Shown: in pieces, positions 15,301 to 25,453 of the stretch
Position numbering within the stretch: position 1 is the first letter of the stretch
Layout of the letters: each line of letters begins with the position of its first letter
NCBI RefSeq assembly: GCF_001577835.2
Contig: NC_029516.1
Location: 76,019,475-76,083,474, forward strand
DNA length: 64,000 nt
DNA from: Coturnix japonica
Lineage: Eukaryota; Chordata; Aves; Galliformes; Phasianidae
Direction of reading: 5' to 3'
Notes under the pieces: model-generated
Database searches by the model: none
What the model saw: only the letters and a program-made list of their open reading frames with translations
Told to the model about the DNA's origin: nothing
Position numbers and translations under genes: made by a program

Positions 15301-18300
15301 TTGGAAAGCTAGATGAGTTTTAATCTCCTGTGACTGGTGATCAGAAGAACCAATGAGATTTCCTGTTGAAATTGAGAGATATTTCTCCAAAGACAAGTGT
15401 GTGAAAACCACAAAGCTCTCAAAGCAACTCAAATAAGAAAAGTTTTCTACTGAAATACATACAGCCTGAGATCTGAGTTGACTCAGTAGAACATGAACTA
15501 CAGAATCACAGAATTATCAAGGCTGGAAAAGACCTAGAAGATCATCTAGTCCAACCATTCCCAATACTTCCCAGCTAAATCATATTCATCAACACAACAT
15601 CCAAACGTTTCTTGAACACTCCCATGGTCAGTGACTCCACCACCTCCCTGGGCAGTGCATTCCAATGCCTGACTACCCTTTCCAAGAAGTAATACTTCCT
15701 AATGTCCAGCCTGAATCTCCCCTGGCGCANTTCCTAATGTCCAGCCTGAATCTCCCCTGGCGCAGCTTAAAACCATTCCCTCTAGTTCTATCACTGATTA
15801 CACAAGAGAAGAGGCCAACCCCCAGCTCACTACAACCCCCCTTCAGGAAGTTATAGAGAGCTATAAGGTCTCCCCTGAGCCTCCTCTTCTCCAGGCTGAA
15901 TAATCCCAGCTCGCTCAAACTAAGAAAAACACTTTCTGGAAAAACTCAACTGCTTTGTTTCTCTTCCACTGGGTTAATTAACTTCACAGCCTTACACAAC
16001 CTGCTCATCCATCCACTAATAGAAAGTGCTGAACCATCACAGTTCTGTCATTCTTAGCAGATGATGGAAAACTTTGGGCTATCCAGACCTTGCTAAATGA
16101 ATCTCTAAGTTGTGTGCAGCCTGTTTATCACCTGCATTTGCGAGGAAACAAGCACTGCTACCTGCACATGTAAATCCCAGATTTACAGACTGGTTATCAT
16201 AAACATAGTTTACAATGAATAATACGTAAAAAGCTCCCCTTTAATCAAAGGGCTATGACTCATATTCAAGACATACAGAGCTGCAAAAGATCCTAATGCT
16301 CATCTAGACTTCCCTTCCCTGGCCTACCTTCAGTAGTAAGTACAGTGGGTCAGTTCAGGCTGGCCTACCAGACTGGAACAGATGTTTGAGCACACATGCC
16401 ATTTGATCAACCCCTCTGAGGAAGAGGGTAAAGTATACAAAACCAAGGACAGTAATGCCTTAAACAACAGCTGCAGGATCTACTAGTTCTCACTCGCTGA
16501 ATCATACACACTGAAAAGATCATTTAGGGCCTGCTGGCAACCATAAATGTCGTACTTCTTTGACCATACTTGTCTCTCATCGTGACCCTCATTCACTGCC
16601 AGCATCACCAACTATACCCAGGATATACTCCTGAAGAGACTTACCAGTGAAACCATATAAGGAAGAGTATCTCTTCAATATCCCTACTGCCAGCAATGCT
16701 CTTCAGTAACACCTCACCAGTCACTAGGCTTACAGGAATGCCATCTGTGCCATCTCCACTGCTCACGGAACAAAAGAATCTGCATTTCTCTAAGTTTTTA
16801 GTGATTTAAATTCCAGTTGGTAAAAGATGACTGATTGTACCCCTTTCCACTCATTGCTTTCACCTGTGTGGATTCATCTGTGTGGATACACAAACTAGAA
16901 TCGGAGTGCAAATATTTCTACAGAAACCAAAGAACTGTATTAATGATCAATTTTTACTTCTAAGATAAGACCTAAACCTGGAGGGAAGGTTATACTTATT
17001 TCATGTACATTCCAAGTATGGCTCTTTCTACAACTCTTCCTTCTCTTCACAGAATGACCCAGGTTGGAAGGGACCTCAAGGATCATGTAGTTCCAACCCC
17101 CCTGCCTGGCAGGGCCACCAAAGTCACGATGTTACACCTTTACTAGATCAGGTTGCCCAGGGCCCCTGTCCAACCTGGTCTTGAACACCTCCAAGGACGG
17201 GGCATCCACAACCTCCCTGGGCAGCCTGTTCCAGGCCTAACCACTCTCCTAGTGAAGAACTTCCCCCTAACATCCAACCTAAATCTCCCTCTTTCACTTG
17301 GATCCATTTCCCCGTGTCCTGCTATTGTCAGCCCTTTCGAAGAGTTTACTCCCCTCCTTGGAGTAAGTTCCCTTCAGGTATTGAAAGGCTGCAATGAGGT
17401 CACCCCGCAACCTTCTCTTCTCTAGGCTGAACAAGCCCAACTTCCTCAGCCTGTCCTCATAGGGGAGTGCTCCAGCCCCCTGATCATCTTTGTGGCCCTC
17501 CTCTGGACCCTTTCCAAAATCTCCATGTCTTTGTTGTACCAAGGGATGGGGGAACTTGGAGAATATGGGCATGATGCCAAAGGGAAACCCCTTCAAAAAC
17601 AGTAGCTGTGACCAGAACAAGGCTTGCTTATTATCAGTAAAGCCAAAGAACATACAGTAAGCCACAAGGAAATGCCAACTCAGTGACCACTCACCACCCC
17701 ATGCATTAAATGAGGCAAGTAATTTGGCGGTGGAGGGGCCTGAGTCAGAGAACAACATACTGCCGTGTAATAGTAACTAATAATGCCCACGCAAGAAGGA
17801 AACAAACTTTCTTCTTGTACTGCCTGAAGCGTGATTCCTAACTCATGAATGGCTGCATCTCTGCAACCTTTGTCACGTTATTCTGCCATAGCCCTCTCTA
17901 TGCACACAGTGTACCGTTCCCAAAGAGTCGCCATGTTAGAGCTGATACAGCTCTGCGTGATGAATAAATCTGATAGGGATTTATATGAAAAACAGTTGTT
18001 AAACATCCCATACCCACGAAAAAGCCAGCAGTGCACTCTGGCAGCCCGGAAAGCAAATGGGATCCTGGGCTCCATCAGGGAGGGGGTGGTCAGCAGGGAT
18101 AGCGAGGTGATTGTCCCACTCTACTCTGCTCTTGTGAGGCCCCATCTGGAGTACTGTGTCCAGGTGTGGAGCCCTCAGTACAAAAAAAGACATGGAGATT
18201 TTGGAAAGGGTCCAGAGGAGGGCCACGAAGAATGATCAGGGGGCTTGGAGCACCTCCCCTATGAGGACAGGCTGAGGGAGTTGGGTTTGTTCAGCCTGGA

Positions 18301-21300
18301 GAAGAGAAAGTTGCCGGGGTGACCTCATTGCAGCCTTTCAATACCTGAAGGGAACTTACTCCCAGGAGGGGCGTAAACTCTCGAAAGGGCTGACAATAGC
18401 AGGACTAGGGGAAGTGATTTGAAGTTAAAAAGAGGGGAGATTTAGATGGATGTTAGGGGGAAGTTCTTCCCTAGGAGAGTGGTTAGGCCCTGGAACAGGC
18501 TGCCCAGGGAGGTTGTGGATGCCCCGTCCTTGGAGGTGTTCAAGGCCAGGTTGGACGGGGCCCTGGGCAACCTATCTAGTAAAGGTGTATGTTTGGTGGC
18601 CCTGCCAGGCAGGGGGTTGGAACTACATGATCCTTGAGGTCCCTTCCAACCCGGGTCATTCTGTGAGTCTGTAAAACAAATCCCATACACACATCATACA
18701 AAATATGCAATAACATTTTAAAAAACGATGCATTTATGTCTCAAAGCCCCAGAGCTTATAAACCACAAGGCTTCCTTCTACTCCCAACTTAACAAGAAGG
18801 GAACTTTATCTCATTCTCACCTGTGACACTCGATCCCATCAAAAGACATTAGATAATACTATTACATCAGCAAAGAGATCCCAGGTTGACACTCACGGTG
18901 CAGACATAGAGAATGTAGGAGTTTCCTGGGTGTTCTCAGCACAGAGCCAAAGGACAGCGCCCACAGATGCCAAAATAAAGGCAGCAATTACAGTAACTTT
19001 TGCTAACGCATCTCCTCTGGAGTACAAATACACAATACAAATTCACAATAAAACTCTGAAGTTACTTGATAAAAAAAAACAAAAAACCAACCCCATCTCT
19101 GTATATTGAGGTCTGCTTGCAGAAGCTGTTCACTACAAGTCTTAAAACCAAGACTTCAAGTCAAAGGACACTGGTGTATTTGAGAAACGATCGGTTATCT
19201 AGCTAACTAAATAAGCATATTCCGAGCTTTCTAAAGACCAGGCATCATAGGCCAATGTCTGTTAACTATTACTCTGAACTCAGCAAACGTGCTCTCCTCA
19301 AACTGTTCGGAATCTGCCATGCAAACAGCAGCCACCTCATGGCAACAGGCAGATGCACGAGGGAAGCACAGCAACGTCCAGCAATGCTGATACAAATGAA
19401 TCACAAGTTTGGTTAGGTTGGAGGGACATTGTTTTTTAAAGCGGGATGAGAAACTTGCTGCCAGCCAATTTATGGCAGGAGTTTACAGTGGCGTGTTTCA
19501 GTATATTTCTTTTGGCTGAAAAGGATTTGTATGATTTGTATGAGCTAACAGACAACATGGAAAAAGGGGCCTAATACTCCAGCCACCCATCTCAATTCAC
19601 CGGCTCCAAAGAAACCGTGGTAAATACACTTCTTTCTCCTCTCCAAGCAAGAGGGTCCTTTTGATACAATCAGGCAGCAAAAAAGCATTGTTGTCACTAC
19701 TACTCAATACCCATCTTTCTTCCCCCCCCCAAACCTCTTTGTTTTTTTACTGATGTTTCACTCCAAGTCTTATCTCAGAACCACACTGAAAGGTTTTAAC
19801 TGAGCATAAATGGTTTTAAAACTTTTCTTAGCAATAAAAACTATAGGAGAACAATCATCCCATAAACTTAAGCTACAAATTCAGAGCCCTAACTAGGACG
19901 TATTACAAACAATCAAGTTCAAACTTACAGCACAATTGGTCACAGAATCACAGAATTGTAGGGGTTGGAAGGACCTCTAGAGATCATGGAGTCCAACCCC
20001 CCTGCCAAAGCAGCTCCCTACACCACGTCACACAGGTAGGTGTTCAGGTGGGTTTTGAAATATTCTCCAGAGAAGAGACTCCACAACCCCCCTGGCAGCC
20101 TGTTCAATGCTCTTCATCTGTCACCTTCCTTTTAAATGAGTGTCGTGCAACGCCTACCATGAATAAGAGCTGCCCGAGCTGCCAGGAGTCCAGCGCAAAT
20201 GCTCCACTGCTCTTCACACACACATTTGGATTTCCTACACCTGTCTCCTACAGCTGCCACGAAACACCGGACTTACAATAGGTTGATAAGACCTTTGATA
20301 CAATAGGTGCACAATACAACAGACAGGACTTCTTGCACTTTTTGCTTAGATTAATTCTGAAAAAGTACCAAATAAATACATCTAGACAAAGGCTGATATT
20401 CTTTCCTACAGTGATTTTAACGTTTCAGCGCTGAGACAGGTAACATTCATCAAGGGTTATTAAAATAGATCCTGGAAAGGAGCCATACTTTCTGGCTGTT
20501 GATCCTGATATGTGGCATCACACAAGCCAACGAGCTTGGACACGTTCACCCAGCACTGAGCACAGCCAGCTCAGAGGAAAACGTTGAGCAAAAACGTGCA
20601 TAACAGCAAAGTCCAGCTGTGGACAGAAACAGCTCTGCCTGCTACAGACAATATAGGTAATAAGTAATAGTCTCGTGCGGGTTGGAAGGACCTTATGTAT
20701 CATCGAGTCCAACCCCTGGGATCGAGCTCCTGTGTTAGCAGAGCGGCACTTCTACCACTTGCACCACAGGGGATTCGAACTCAGGCCCCGGTGTTGCAAC
20801 GCGGCATTGCTACCACTGAGCCACCGGGGCACACAATGCCGCAGAAACAGATGGAACAGCTCAAGAATCTCACCTCAAGCATAAGGTTAGTCTACAAACC
20901 TGATGAAACAGTGAATGGGTGAGATACGGTCCATCACAGATTTGTTATAGAAATTATTTCAACTTAGATGGAAAAAAAAGATACTGAAACATCCAACACG
21001 TTACCCTCTGACTAACCAGCCTGCACTGCTCTCACACAGGAAGGACAAACTTGTTAAGAAGTTACCACAGAATAAGTAAAGAACACAGATCTACTGACTA
21101 TGAACCAATGCAATAAATGCAAAGTGTAGTTCTTCTCCAACAACTTTAAGTCATGCCAATTTCACAGAATCACAGAATGAACCCGGGTTGGAAGGGACCT
21201 CAAGGATTCATGTAGTTCCAACCCCCTGCCTGGCAGGGCCACCAAACATACACCTTACTAGATCAGGTTGCCCAGGGCCCGTCCACTGGGTCTTGACAAC

Positions 21301-23171
21301 CTCCAAGGACGGGGCATCCACAACCTCCCTGGGCAGCCTGTTCCAGGGCCTAACCACTCTCCTAGTGAAGAACTTCCCCCTAACATCCAACCTAAATCTT
21401 TCCTCTTTCAACTTAAAAGCATTTCCCCGTGTGCTATTTCCCCACAAAGCGGAGCATCTAAAAATCAATGACTGTCACTGAGTAGTTACAACACGTTCCA
21501 CCCAAACTATGAGTCTCAATGACAACTTTGGTTTTCCGACCTTTATCAGAACATCCATAGATACATTTTTATCACCAGTGTTTAAGTGATAGGAGCATAC
21601 CAGCTCACTGTACTGTTGAGGAGCTAAGCTTATAAAAGAAGCAATGTCAGGAGTCTTGGAGCTTTTCTCAGTATAGCACCTGTGCTAAGGGCTTCTGTCA
21701 ACACGATGCCAGTCACAATTGGCCACTACATCTATGCCAGGAGGTTCCTGTAACACAGACACAACCCGGAGAAAAATGTGAGGCTTCTGCAGCAGGTAAA
21801 ACAAAAGCTTCAGCTGCATAGTATCTCTAACTAAGAAAATGTGTATGGAAACATGACATCTACGTGACATCATGTCTTTGGATGTGATGAACAGGAAGGC
21901 AACCCTTCCCACACACAGAGGGAAGCAGCTGCCACATTAATTGTTCTGCAGCAGCCATATTTAGACCAGCACTGTCATAAATAATCAGGCAAATCTGATA
22001 CCATCTTCTGCTTTCCTAAGTAACTGTCATCATTTTGTTGCACTACTCAATGACACTCATCAAGGAACTCTGGGTCGCACCGTTCAACCATATACTCACT
22101 CTCAGATGCACGGAGTCCAACAGAAAGTCCCCTGTGCATCGCTTGCTCTGAACAAATCCTTACATCTAAGTGACCGCCTCCAGGTCCAGAAAAGGTTTTA
22201 CAGCTCCCTGCAGTTCTATCATGACCTATCCGCAAAGCTCTCACCTTCTCCACCACTGCTCTGTGTTCCATCACTGTCCGTCCATCACTTGCATAACGTT
22301 ATCACTGAAGTGCTAAGGGTTAAAAATTACCTCTTCATACCTCCTCAACAGTTTTCACACCGATCAGCACAGACGATAGTCTGTGGGACATATACAAGAA
22401 GGAGAGGGGGAAAAAAAAGCCACAGGAATACCATAATGGGATTTACTTCACAATGTCAGTGTGGCTCTAAGCTAGCTCCAGTCAGCCGAGTTTAAAACCA
22501 GCTCCTGCATGCAAACAAGAACTTCAACACAAGTAAAAATAAAAGCACTGATTACTCTCCTACTCCAGCAGACTCCAAATCCAACACTGTAGGTGTGTTT
22601 AGCACTCACAACTTCCCCTCAGCACAACACGAGTGTCACAGCACATCTGAAAGCACACGACAGAAATACCTTCCACAGCTATGCAAGGGAGCCACGCATC
22701 TGATTTGGACTTTGATTTCCAAGTCGCCCTTCAACTCTAGGGCAATTTTACCTGGAAACCCTCAGCCAAGTCATTCACAGCGGGATAAACGCAAGCTCTA
22801 CCAGCATCTCTATTAACACTGACCCCGGCCCGGCCGTTAGGCGCGACTCCCGTCCCCTCCCCCCGCCCCAACGGCCCCGTAGCAGGATGGGCCTCGCTCC
22901 GGGGGCGGCACACGCTCACCATGTCCTCATGGCCGGGCCCATCGGGCTGCGCTCCGCTCCCGTATGGGCCGGGGCTCGCCCGCCCCTCTGGGGTCTTCCG
23001 CTCGCTCGCGCCCTTCCCGCCGCGGCGGGCCGTTCGCCGCCCCCACAGGTAGACAGCGCCGGCACCCAGTAGGATGGGAGCCCCCAGCACCAACGCCAGC
23101 TGCCAGCGGGACAGACCCGTACCGGGGCCGCCGCCGCCGCCCGGCACCTCCACGGGCTTCGAGGCGGCCAT
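3330..23171 (-). CDS. TOMM70: TOMM70, mitochondrial import receptor subunit TOM70 (12 coding exons)
   Basis: Receptor of the TOM complex in the outer mitochondrial membrane. Known family role: its TPR clamp binds Hsp90/Hsc70 and hands hydrophobic preproteins, such as inner-membrane carriers, to the import pore. Coding exons on the minus strand, in order: 22920-23171, 14862-15035, 12995-13121, 11786-11895, 10359-10507, 9036-9243, 8334-8468, 6124-6231, 5371-5487, 4402-4499, 3947-4069, 3330-3483. All have AG acceptors and GT donors, the phases join, and the sum is 1755 nt (584 residues plus stop). The human protein is 608; the difference is mainly a shorter Gly-rich N-terminus. Residues about 24-43 form the membrane anchor, followed by TPR repeats, e.g. 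the [19 protein letters not shown] stretch in exon 3. The C-terminus reads [10 protein letters not shown], as in mammals. The start has G at -3 and G at +4. It appears intact. Intron 1 (about 7.9 kb) is crowded with CR1. Confidence 0.97.
6010..6035. repeat. (TA)n microsatellite
   Basis: A run of about a dozen TA units in the TOMM70 intron between coding exons 8 and 9. Confidence 0.9.
6690..7835 (-). mobile_element. CR1 LINE, long old internal fragment in a TOMM70 intron
   Basis: Over 1.1 kb on the minus strand matches CR1 ORF2 in blocks: the passage around aatgactgcactctcttaca, the later gtaattaccagggtcttctt, and the stretch near 7690-7760 resembling the RT-upstream part. It is diverged and has lost its 3' tail, so it is older than the tail-bearing copies here. 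It lies between TOMM70 coding exons 7 and 8. Short ORFs across it (e.g. 6569-6892, 7415-7699) are not genes. Confidence 0.75.
13691..13828 (+). mobile_element. CR1 LINE, short 3'-end fragment
   Basis: About 140 bp of CR1 3' end on the plus strand, ending in ccattctatgattc. It lies in the TOMM70 intron between coding exons 2 and 3, and pairs tail-to-tail with the opposite copy that starts about 135 bp further on. Confidence 0.8.
13963..14235 (-). mobile_element. CR1 LINE, 3'-end fragment (diverged)
   Basis: Minus-strand CR1 3' region: degraded tail (atcagagaatcc), then the block around tccagggatggggcatcaat and a region corresponding to the end of ORF2. More diverged than most copies here. Confidence 0.7.
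15500..15925 (-). mobile_element. CR1 LINE fragment containing an assembly join
   Basis: Minus-strand CR1 3' end with tail at 15500 and C-terminal ORF2 coding sequence (translation with [20 protein letters not shown]). It contains the only N in the window, at 15730, flanked by two identical 34-bp copies, so its length in the genome is probably 35 bp shorter than shown. Confidence 0.85.
15696..15764. repeat. 34-bp exact direct duplication around a single N (likely assembly artefact)
   Basis: Bases 15696-15729 and 15731-15764 are identical, starting ttcctaatgtccagcc and ending ccctggcgca, with one N between. The arrangement is typical of two contig ends that overlap but were joined with a nominal gap. 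Confidence 0.9.
17048..17540 (-). mobile_element. CR1 LINE, 3' half of an inverted pair
   Basis: Young-looking CR1 3' end on the minus strand in TOMM70 intron 1, running from the tail (cacagaatgacccaggttgg) through the C-terminal ORF2 region to the stretch before the QVWSP motif. It is highly similar to the copies at 18024, 21163 and 23497. Small indels break the reading frame. Confidence 0.88.
17541..18023. other. unassigned spacer between inverted CR1 copies
   Basis: About 480 bp of intron 1 with no match I recognise. A short plus-strand frame (from 17849) runs into the CR1 copy and owes its length to that; I do not consider it a gene. Confidence 0.4.
18024..18672 (+). mobile_element. CR1 LINE, plus-strand copy of the inverted pair
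   Basis: Plus-strand CR1 3' end of about 650 bp. It encodes pieces of the ORF2 C-terminus ([20 protein letters not shown], then [16 protein letters not shown]) and ends near cattctgtgagtctgta. It is the same subfamily as the minus copy about 480 bp upstream. The frame is broken several times, so it is not active. Confidence 0.88.
19940..20145 (-). mobile_element. CR1 LINE, 3'-end fragment
   Basis: Minus-strand tail (cacagaatcacagaattgta) and CR1 3' end. It belongs to the same subfamily as the copy at 43181, sharing the block cctctagagatc...gagtccaac. 5'-truncated. Confidence 0.82.
20655..20832 (-). mobile_element. SINE-like element: two tRNA-like units plus CR1-like 3' tail
   Basis: Read on the minus strand, unit 1 has an A box (TGGCTCAGTGGTAG, 20823-20810) and a near-perfect B box (GAGTTCGAATCCCC, 20782-20769). 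Unit 2 follows at once with a weaker A box (20766-20752) and B box (20730-20717, GGAGCTCGATCCCA). Next comes a CR1-like 3' end (ggggttggactcgatgatac, then ggtccttccaaccc) and a short TA-rich tail near 20670-20650. Pol III boxes upstream with a LINE-type tail is the build of a CR1-mobilised tRNA SINE. I do not recognise the family name. Alternative: two decayed tRNA pseudogenes beside a CR1 scrap, but the tight order argues against that. Confidence 0.6.
21163..21440 (-). mobile_element. CR1 LINE, 3'-end fragment
   Basis: Minus-strand CR1 3' end in TOMM70 intron 1, with tail at 21163 and a coding remnant ([20 protein letters not shown]). Young subfamily shared with 17048, 18024 and 23497. 5'-truncated. 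Confidence 0.88.
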
Positions 23172-23260
23172 GACGCGCTCACACCGCCGCCTGAGAGAGG
23201 GGAGGGACGGGGTCACCGGACACGAGGGGAGGCCGGGAGAGCGCTGGGCAGGCGGGAACT
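22820..23260. promoter_or_regulatory. CpG island, TOMM70 promoter and exon 1, probably bidirectional
   Basis: A very GC- and CpG-rich block surrounds the TOMM70 start codon (ATG at 23171 on the minus strand) and contains coding exon 1. LNP1 lies head-to-head on the plus strand with its ATG 2.3 kb away and no other CpG island between, so this island probably also starts LNP1, as in mammals. The two-way use is inference. ORFs in other frames here are by-products of GC richness. Confidence 0.8.
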
Positions 23261-23324
23261 TCCGGTAGAACCCTGCCTGCAGCGCCGCCTGCAGGAGTGG
23301 AGGACTGCAGACACTGTGCAGAGC

Positions 23325-24440
23325 GATCATAGACTGAACAGAATTATAGTGCGGTTTGGGTTGGAAGGGACCTTGAAGAGACCTCAACCACCTCCCTGGG
23401 GAGCATATTCCAGTGCATAACAACCCTTTCTGTAAAGAAGTTTTCCCTGATATCCAACCTAAACATAGCCTGGTGCAAATTGAGGCCATTTCCCCTCAGA
23501 ATCACAGAATCACAGAATGACCTGGGTTGGAAGGGACCTCAAGGATCATGTAGTTCCAACCCCCCTGCCTGGCAGGGCCACCAAACATACACATTTACTA
23601 GATCAGGTTGCCCAGGGCCCCGTCCAACCTGGCCTTGAACACCTCCAAGGACGGGGCATCCACAACCTCCCTGGGCAGCCTGTTCCAGGGCCTAACCTAC
23701 TAACTCTCCTAGTGAAGAACTTCCCCCTAACATCCAACCTAAATCTTCCCTCTTTTAACTTCAGACCATTTCCCCGTGTCCTGCTATTATCAGCCCTTTC
23801 AAAGAGTTTACTCCCCTCCTGGGAGTAAGTTCCCTTCAGGTACTGAAAGGCTGCAATGAGGTCACCCCGTAACCTTCTCTTCTCTAGGCTGAACAAACCC
23901 AACTCCCTCAGCCTGTCCTCATAGGGGAGGTGCTCCAGCCCCCTGATCATCTTTGTGGCCCTCCTCTGGACCCTTTCCAAAATCTCCATGTCTTTTTTGT
24001 ACTGAGGGCTCCACACCTGGACACAGTACTCCAGATGGGGCCTCACAAGAGCAGAGTAGAGAGGGACAATCACCTCCCTATCCCTGCTGACCACCCCTTT
24101 CCTGATGGAGCCCAGGATCCCATTTGCTTTCCGGGCTGCCAGAGCGCACTTCTGGCTCATGCTGAGTCTTTCGTCCATCAGGACCCCCAGGTCCTTCTCT
24201 GCCAAGCTGCTCTCAAGGACCACTCCTCCCAGCCTGTACAGGTGCCTGGGGTTCTTCCGGCCCCTTGCACTTTGCTGTGTTGAACCTCATTAGGTTCACC
24301 CGAGCCCAGCTTTCCAGCCTGTCATGGTCCTTCTGAATGGCATCCCTTCCTTCCTCGTCCTGTCACCTGTCACCAGCGAGAAGAGACCAACCCCACTCTC
24401 GCTGTAAGCACCTTCCAGGTATTTGAAGAGAGCTATAAGC
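23325..24440 (-). mobile_element. older CR1 LINE, split by a nested CR1
   Basis: The left part, 23325-23496, is minus-strand CR1 3' end that stops abruptly in gaggccatttcccct. Its continuation (cgtcctgtcacc...gcgagaagagacc) resumes at 24356 and runs to about 24440. Everything between is a second CR1. The older copy lies just upstream of TOMM70, between its promoter and the LNP1 coding exons. Confidence 0.85.
23497..24355 (-). mobile_element. CR1 LINE nested inside the older CR1
   Basis: About 860 bp, the longest young CR1 here. The tail (three cacagaat units) is at 23497. On the minus strand one open frame (24223-23603) covers the ORF2 C-terminal region: [81 protein letters not shown] small insertion near 23700 shifts the frame before the usual [18 protein letters not shown] end. 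The reverse transcriptase core is missing through 5' truncation. Confidence 0.92.
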
Positions 24441-25453
24441 ACATGTAGTGCAACATTCTTCAGTTTCATGCTTTACAAACAACATTCTAATGTGCTACAA
24501 CAGCGTTCTCAGGCAGCATCAGCTATTTTGAAATTTAAAATAAAAGCCACAAACGTTGTAACAAGATACCGACAGCACAGAAATGTAGTGTAGTGTGAAG
24601 AAGTCCAGTTTAGCCACTTGGACTCAGGAGTGAGGAACAGCCCCCTGCCCTGTTCTGTTTTAGAGTGTAGACATGGCCAAGACATCCCAAACCCAGTGCT
24701 TGGTTACAAAGACTGCGGTCAGACTTATTCCTGCCCTGTGTTCAATGAGCTGAAGCCAGGCCCACCATAAACCTGATATGGCAGATGAATTGACTTTGGT
24801 GAAAAGCAGACGGTGCATGCTCATGCATCATGCCATAACCCAAAAGTTAATTTCTCAGGAGAGCCTTCTCCCTGGAGAGACCATGTTTCCTGAACACCAA
24901 AAGAAAGCGTAGAGTCAACACAGATCAGGAGGGAGGGCAGCATGAGGAGGACTATTTGTCCTGCCTTCCACAAAGTCAGTTAGGCCTCTGCAGGCAGATG
25001 TGCCAGTTTCTGACCACTGTCAATATGTCAGTTCTGCTTCTCAAAATCACAAGCCTGCTTTGGGTTAGAGTACATGCCTCCCAGGCATGTTACTGTGGGC
25101 AATTCTCCATTGGGATTGACAGCTGGTGCACTCAGCTGCAATGTATATGGAGCACATATTTCCCTTCCTATCAGCTCCCTGCGGCACTGTCATATTGAAC
25201 ATCTCTGCAATGGAAAGATTAAAAGAAACCTTGTTGAAAATAGATGAGAAAGGATTGACTTTATGTTTAGACAGTGCCTAGGGCTGCAGTGGGTTGGGCT
25301 TTGGGGGATGAAGTGCAGAAAGAGTGGCTGAAACTGCATCTCCTCTTCCTCTCGTTGACAGAACAGTGTGAGGCTATTGGCTTATTGGGATCCTTCAGTA
25401 TTGCTTTTCCTTTGTCTGGCTGGGAGACTGCTGCAAGTTTGGATTGTCTGTAC

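Noticed and set aside
17849-18235. 128-codon plus-strand ORF
   Set aside because: Its second half is CR1 ORF2 sequence, and the first half is unassigned spacer fused to it by chance.
20740-20832. Functional tRNA gene
   Set aside because: A and B boxes are present, but the second tRNA-like unit and CR1-like tail follow directly, and I could not fold a normal acceptor stem or anticodon arm.
22737-23489. 250-codon open frame over the TOMM70 start
   Set aside because: Only 23171-22920 is TOMM70 coding exon 1. The frame is open by chance into the upstream CR1 and into intron 1.
23603-24223. 206-codon minus-strand ORF as a host gene
   Set aside because: It is the C-terminal part of CR1 ORF2 within a 5'-truncated LINE, not a host gene.
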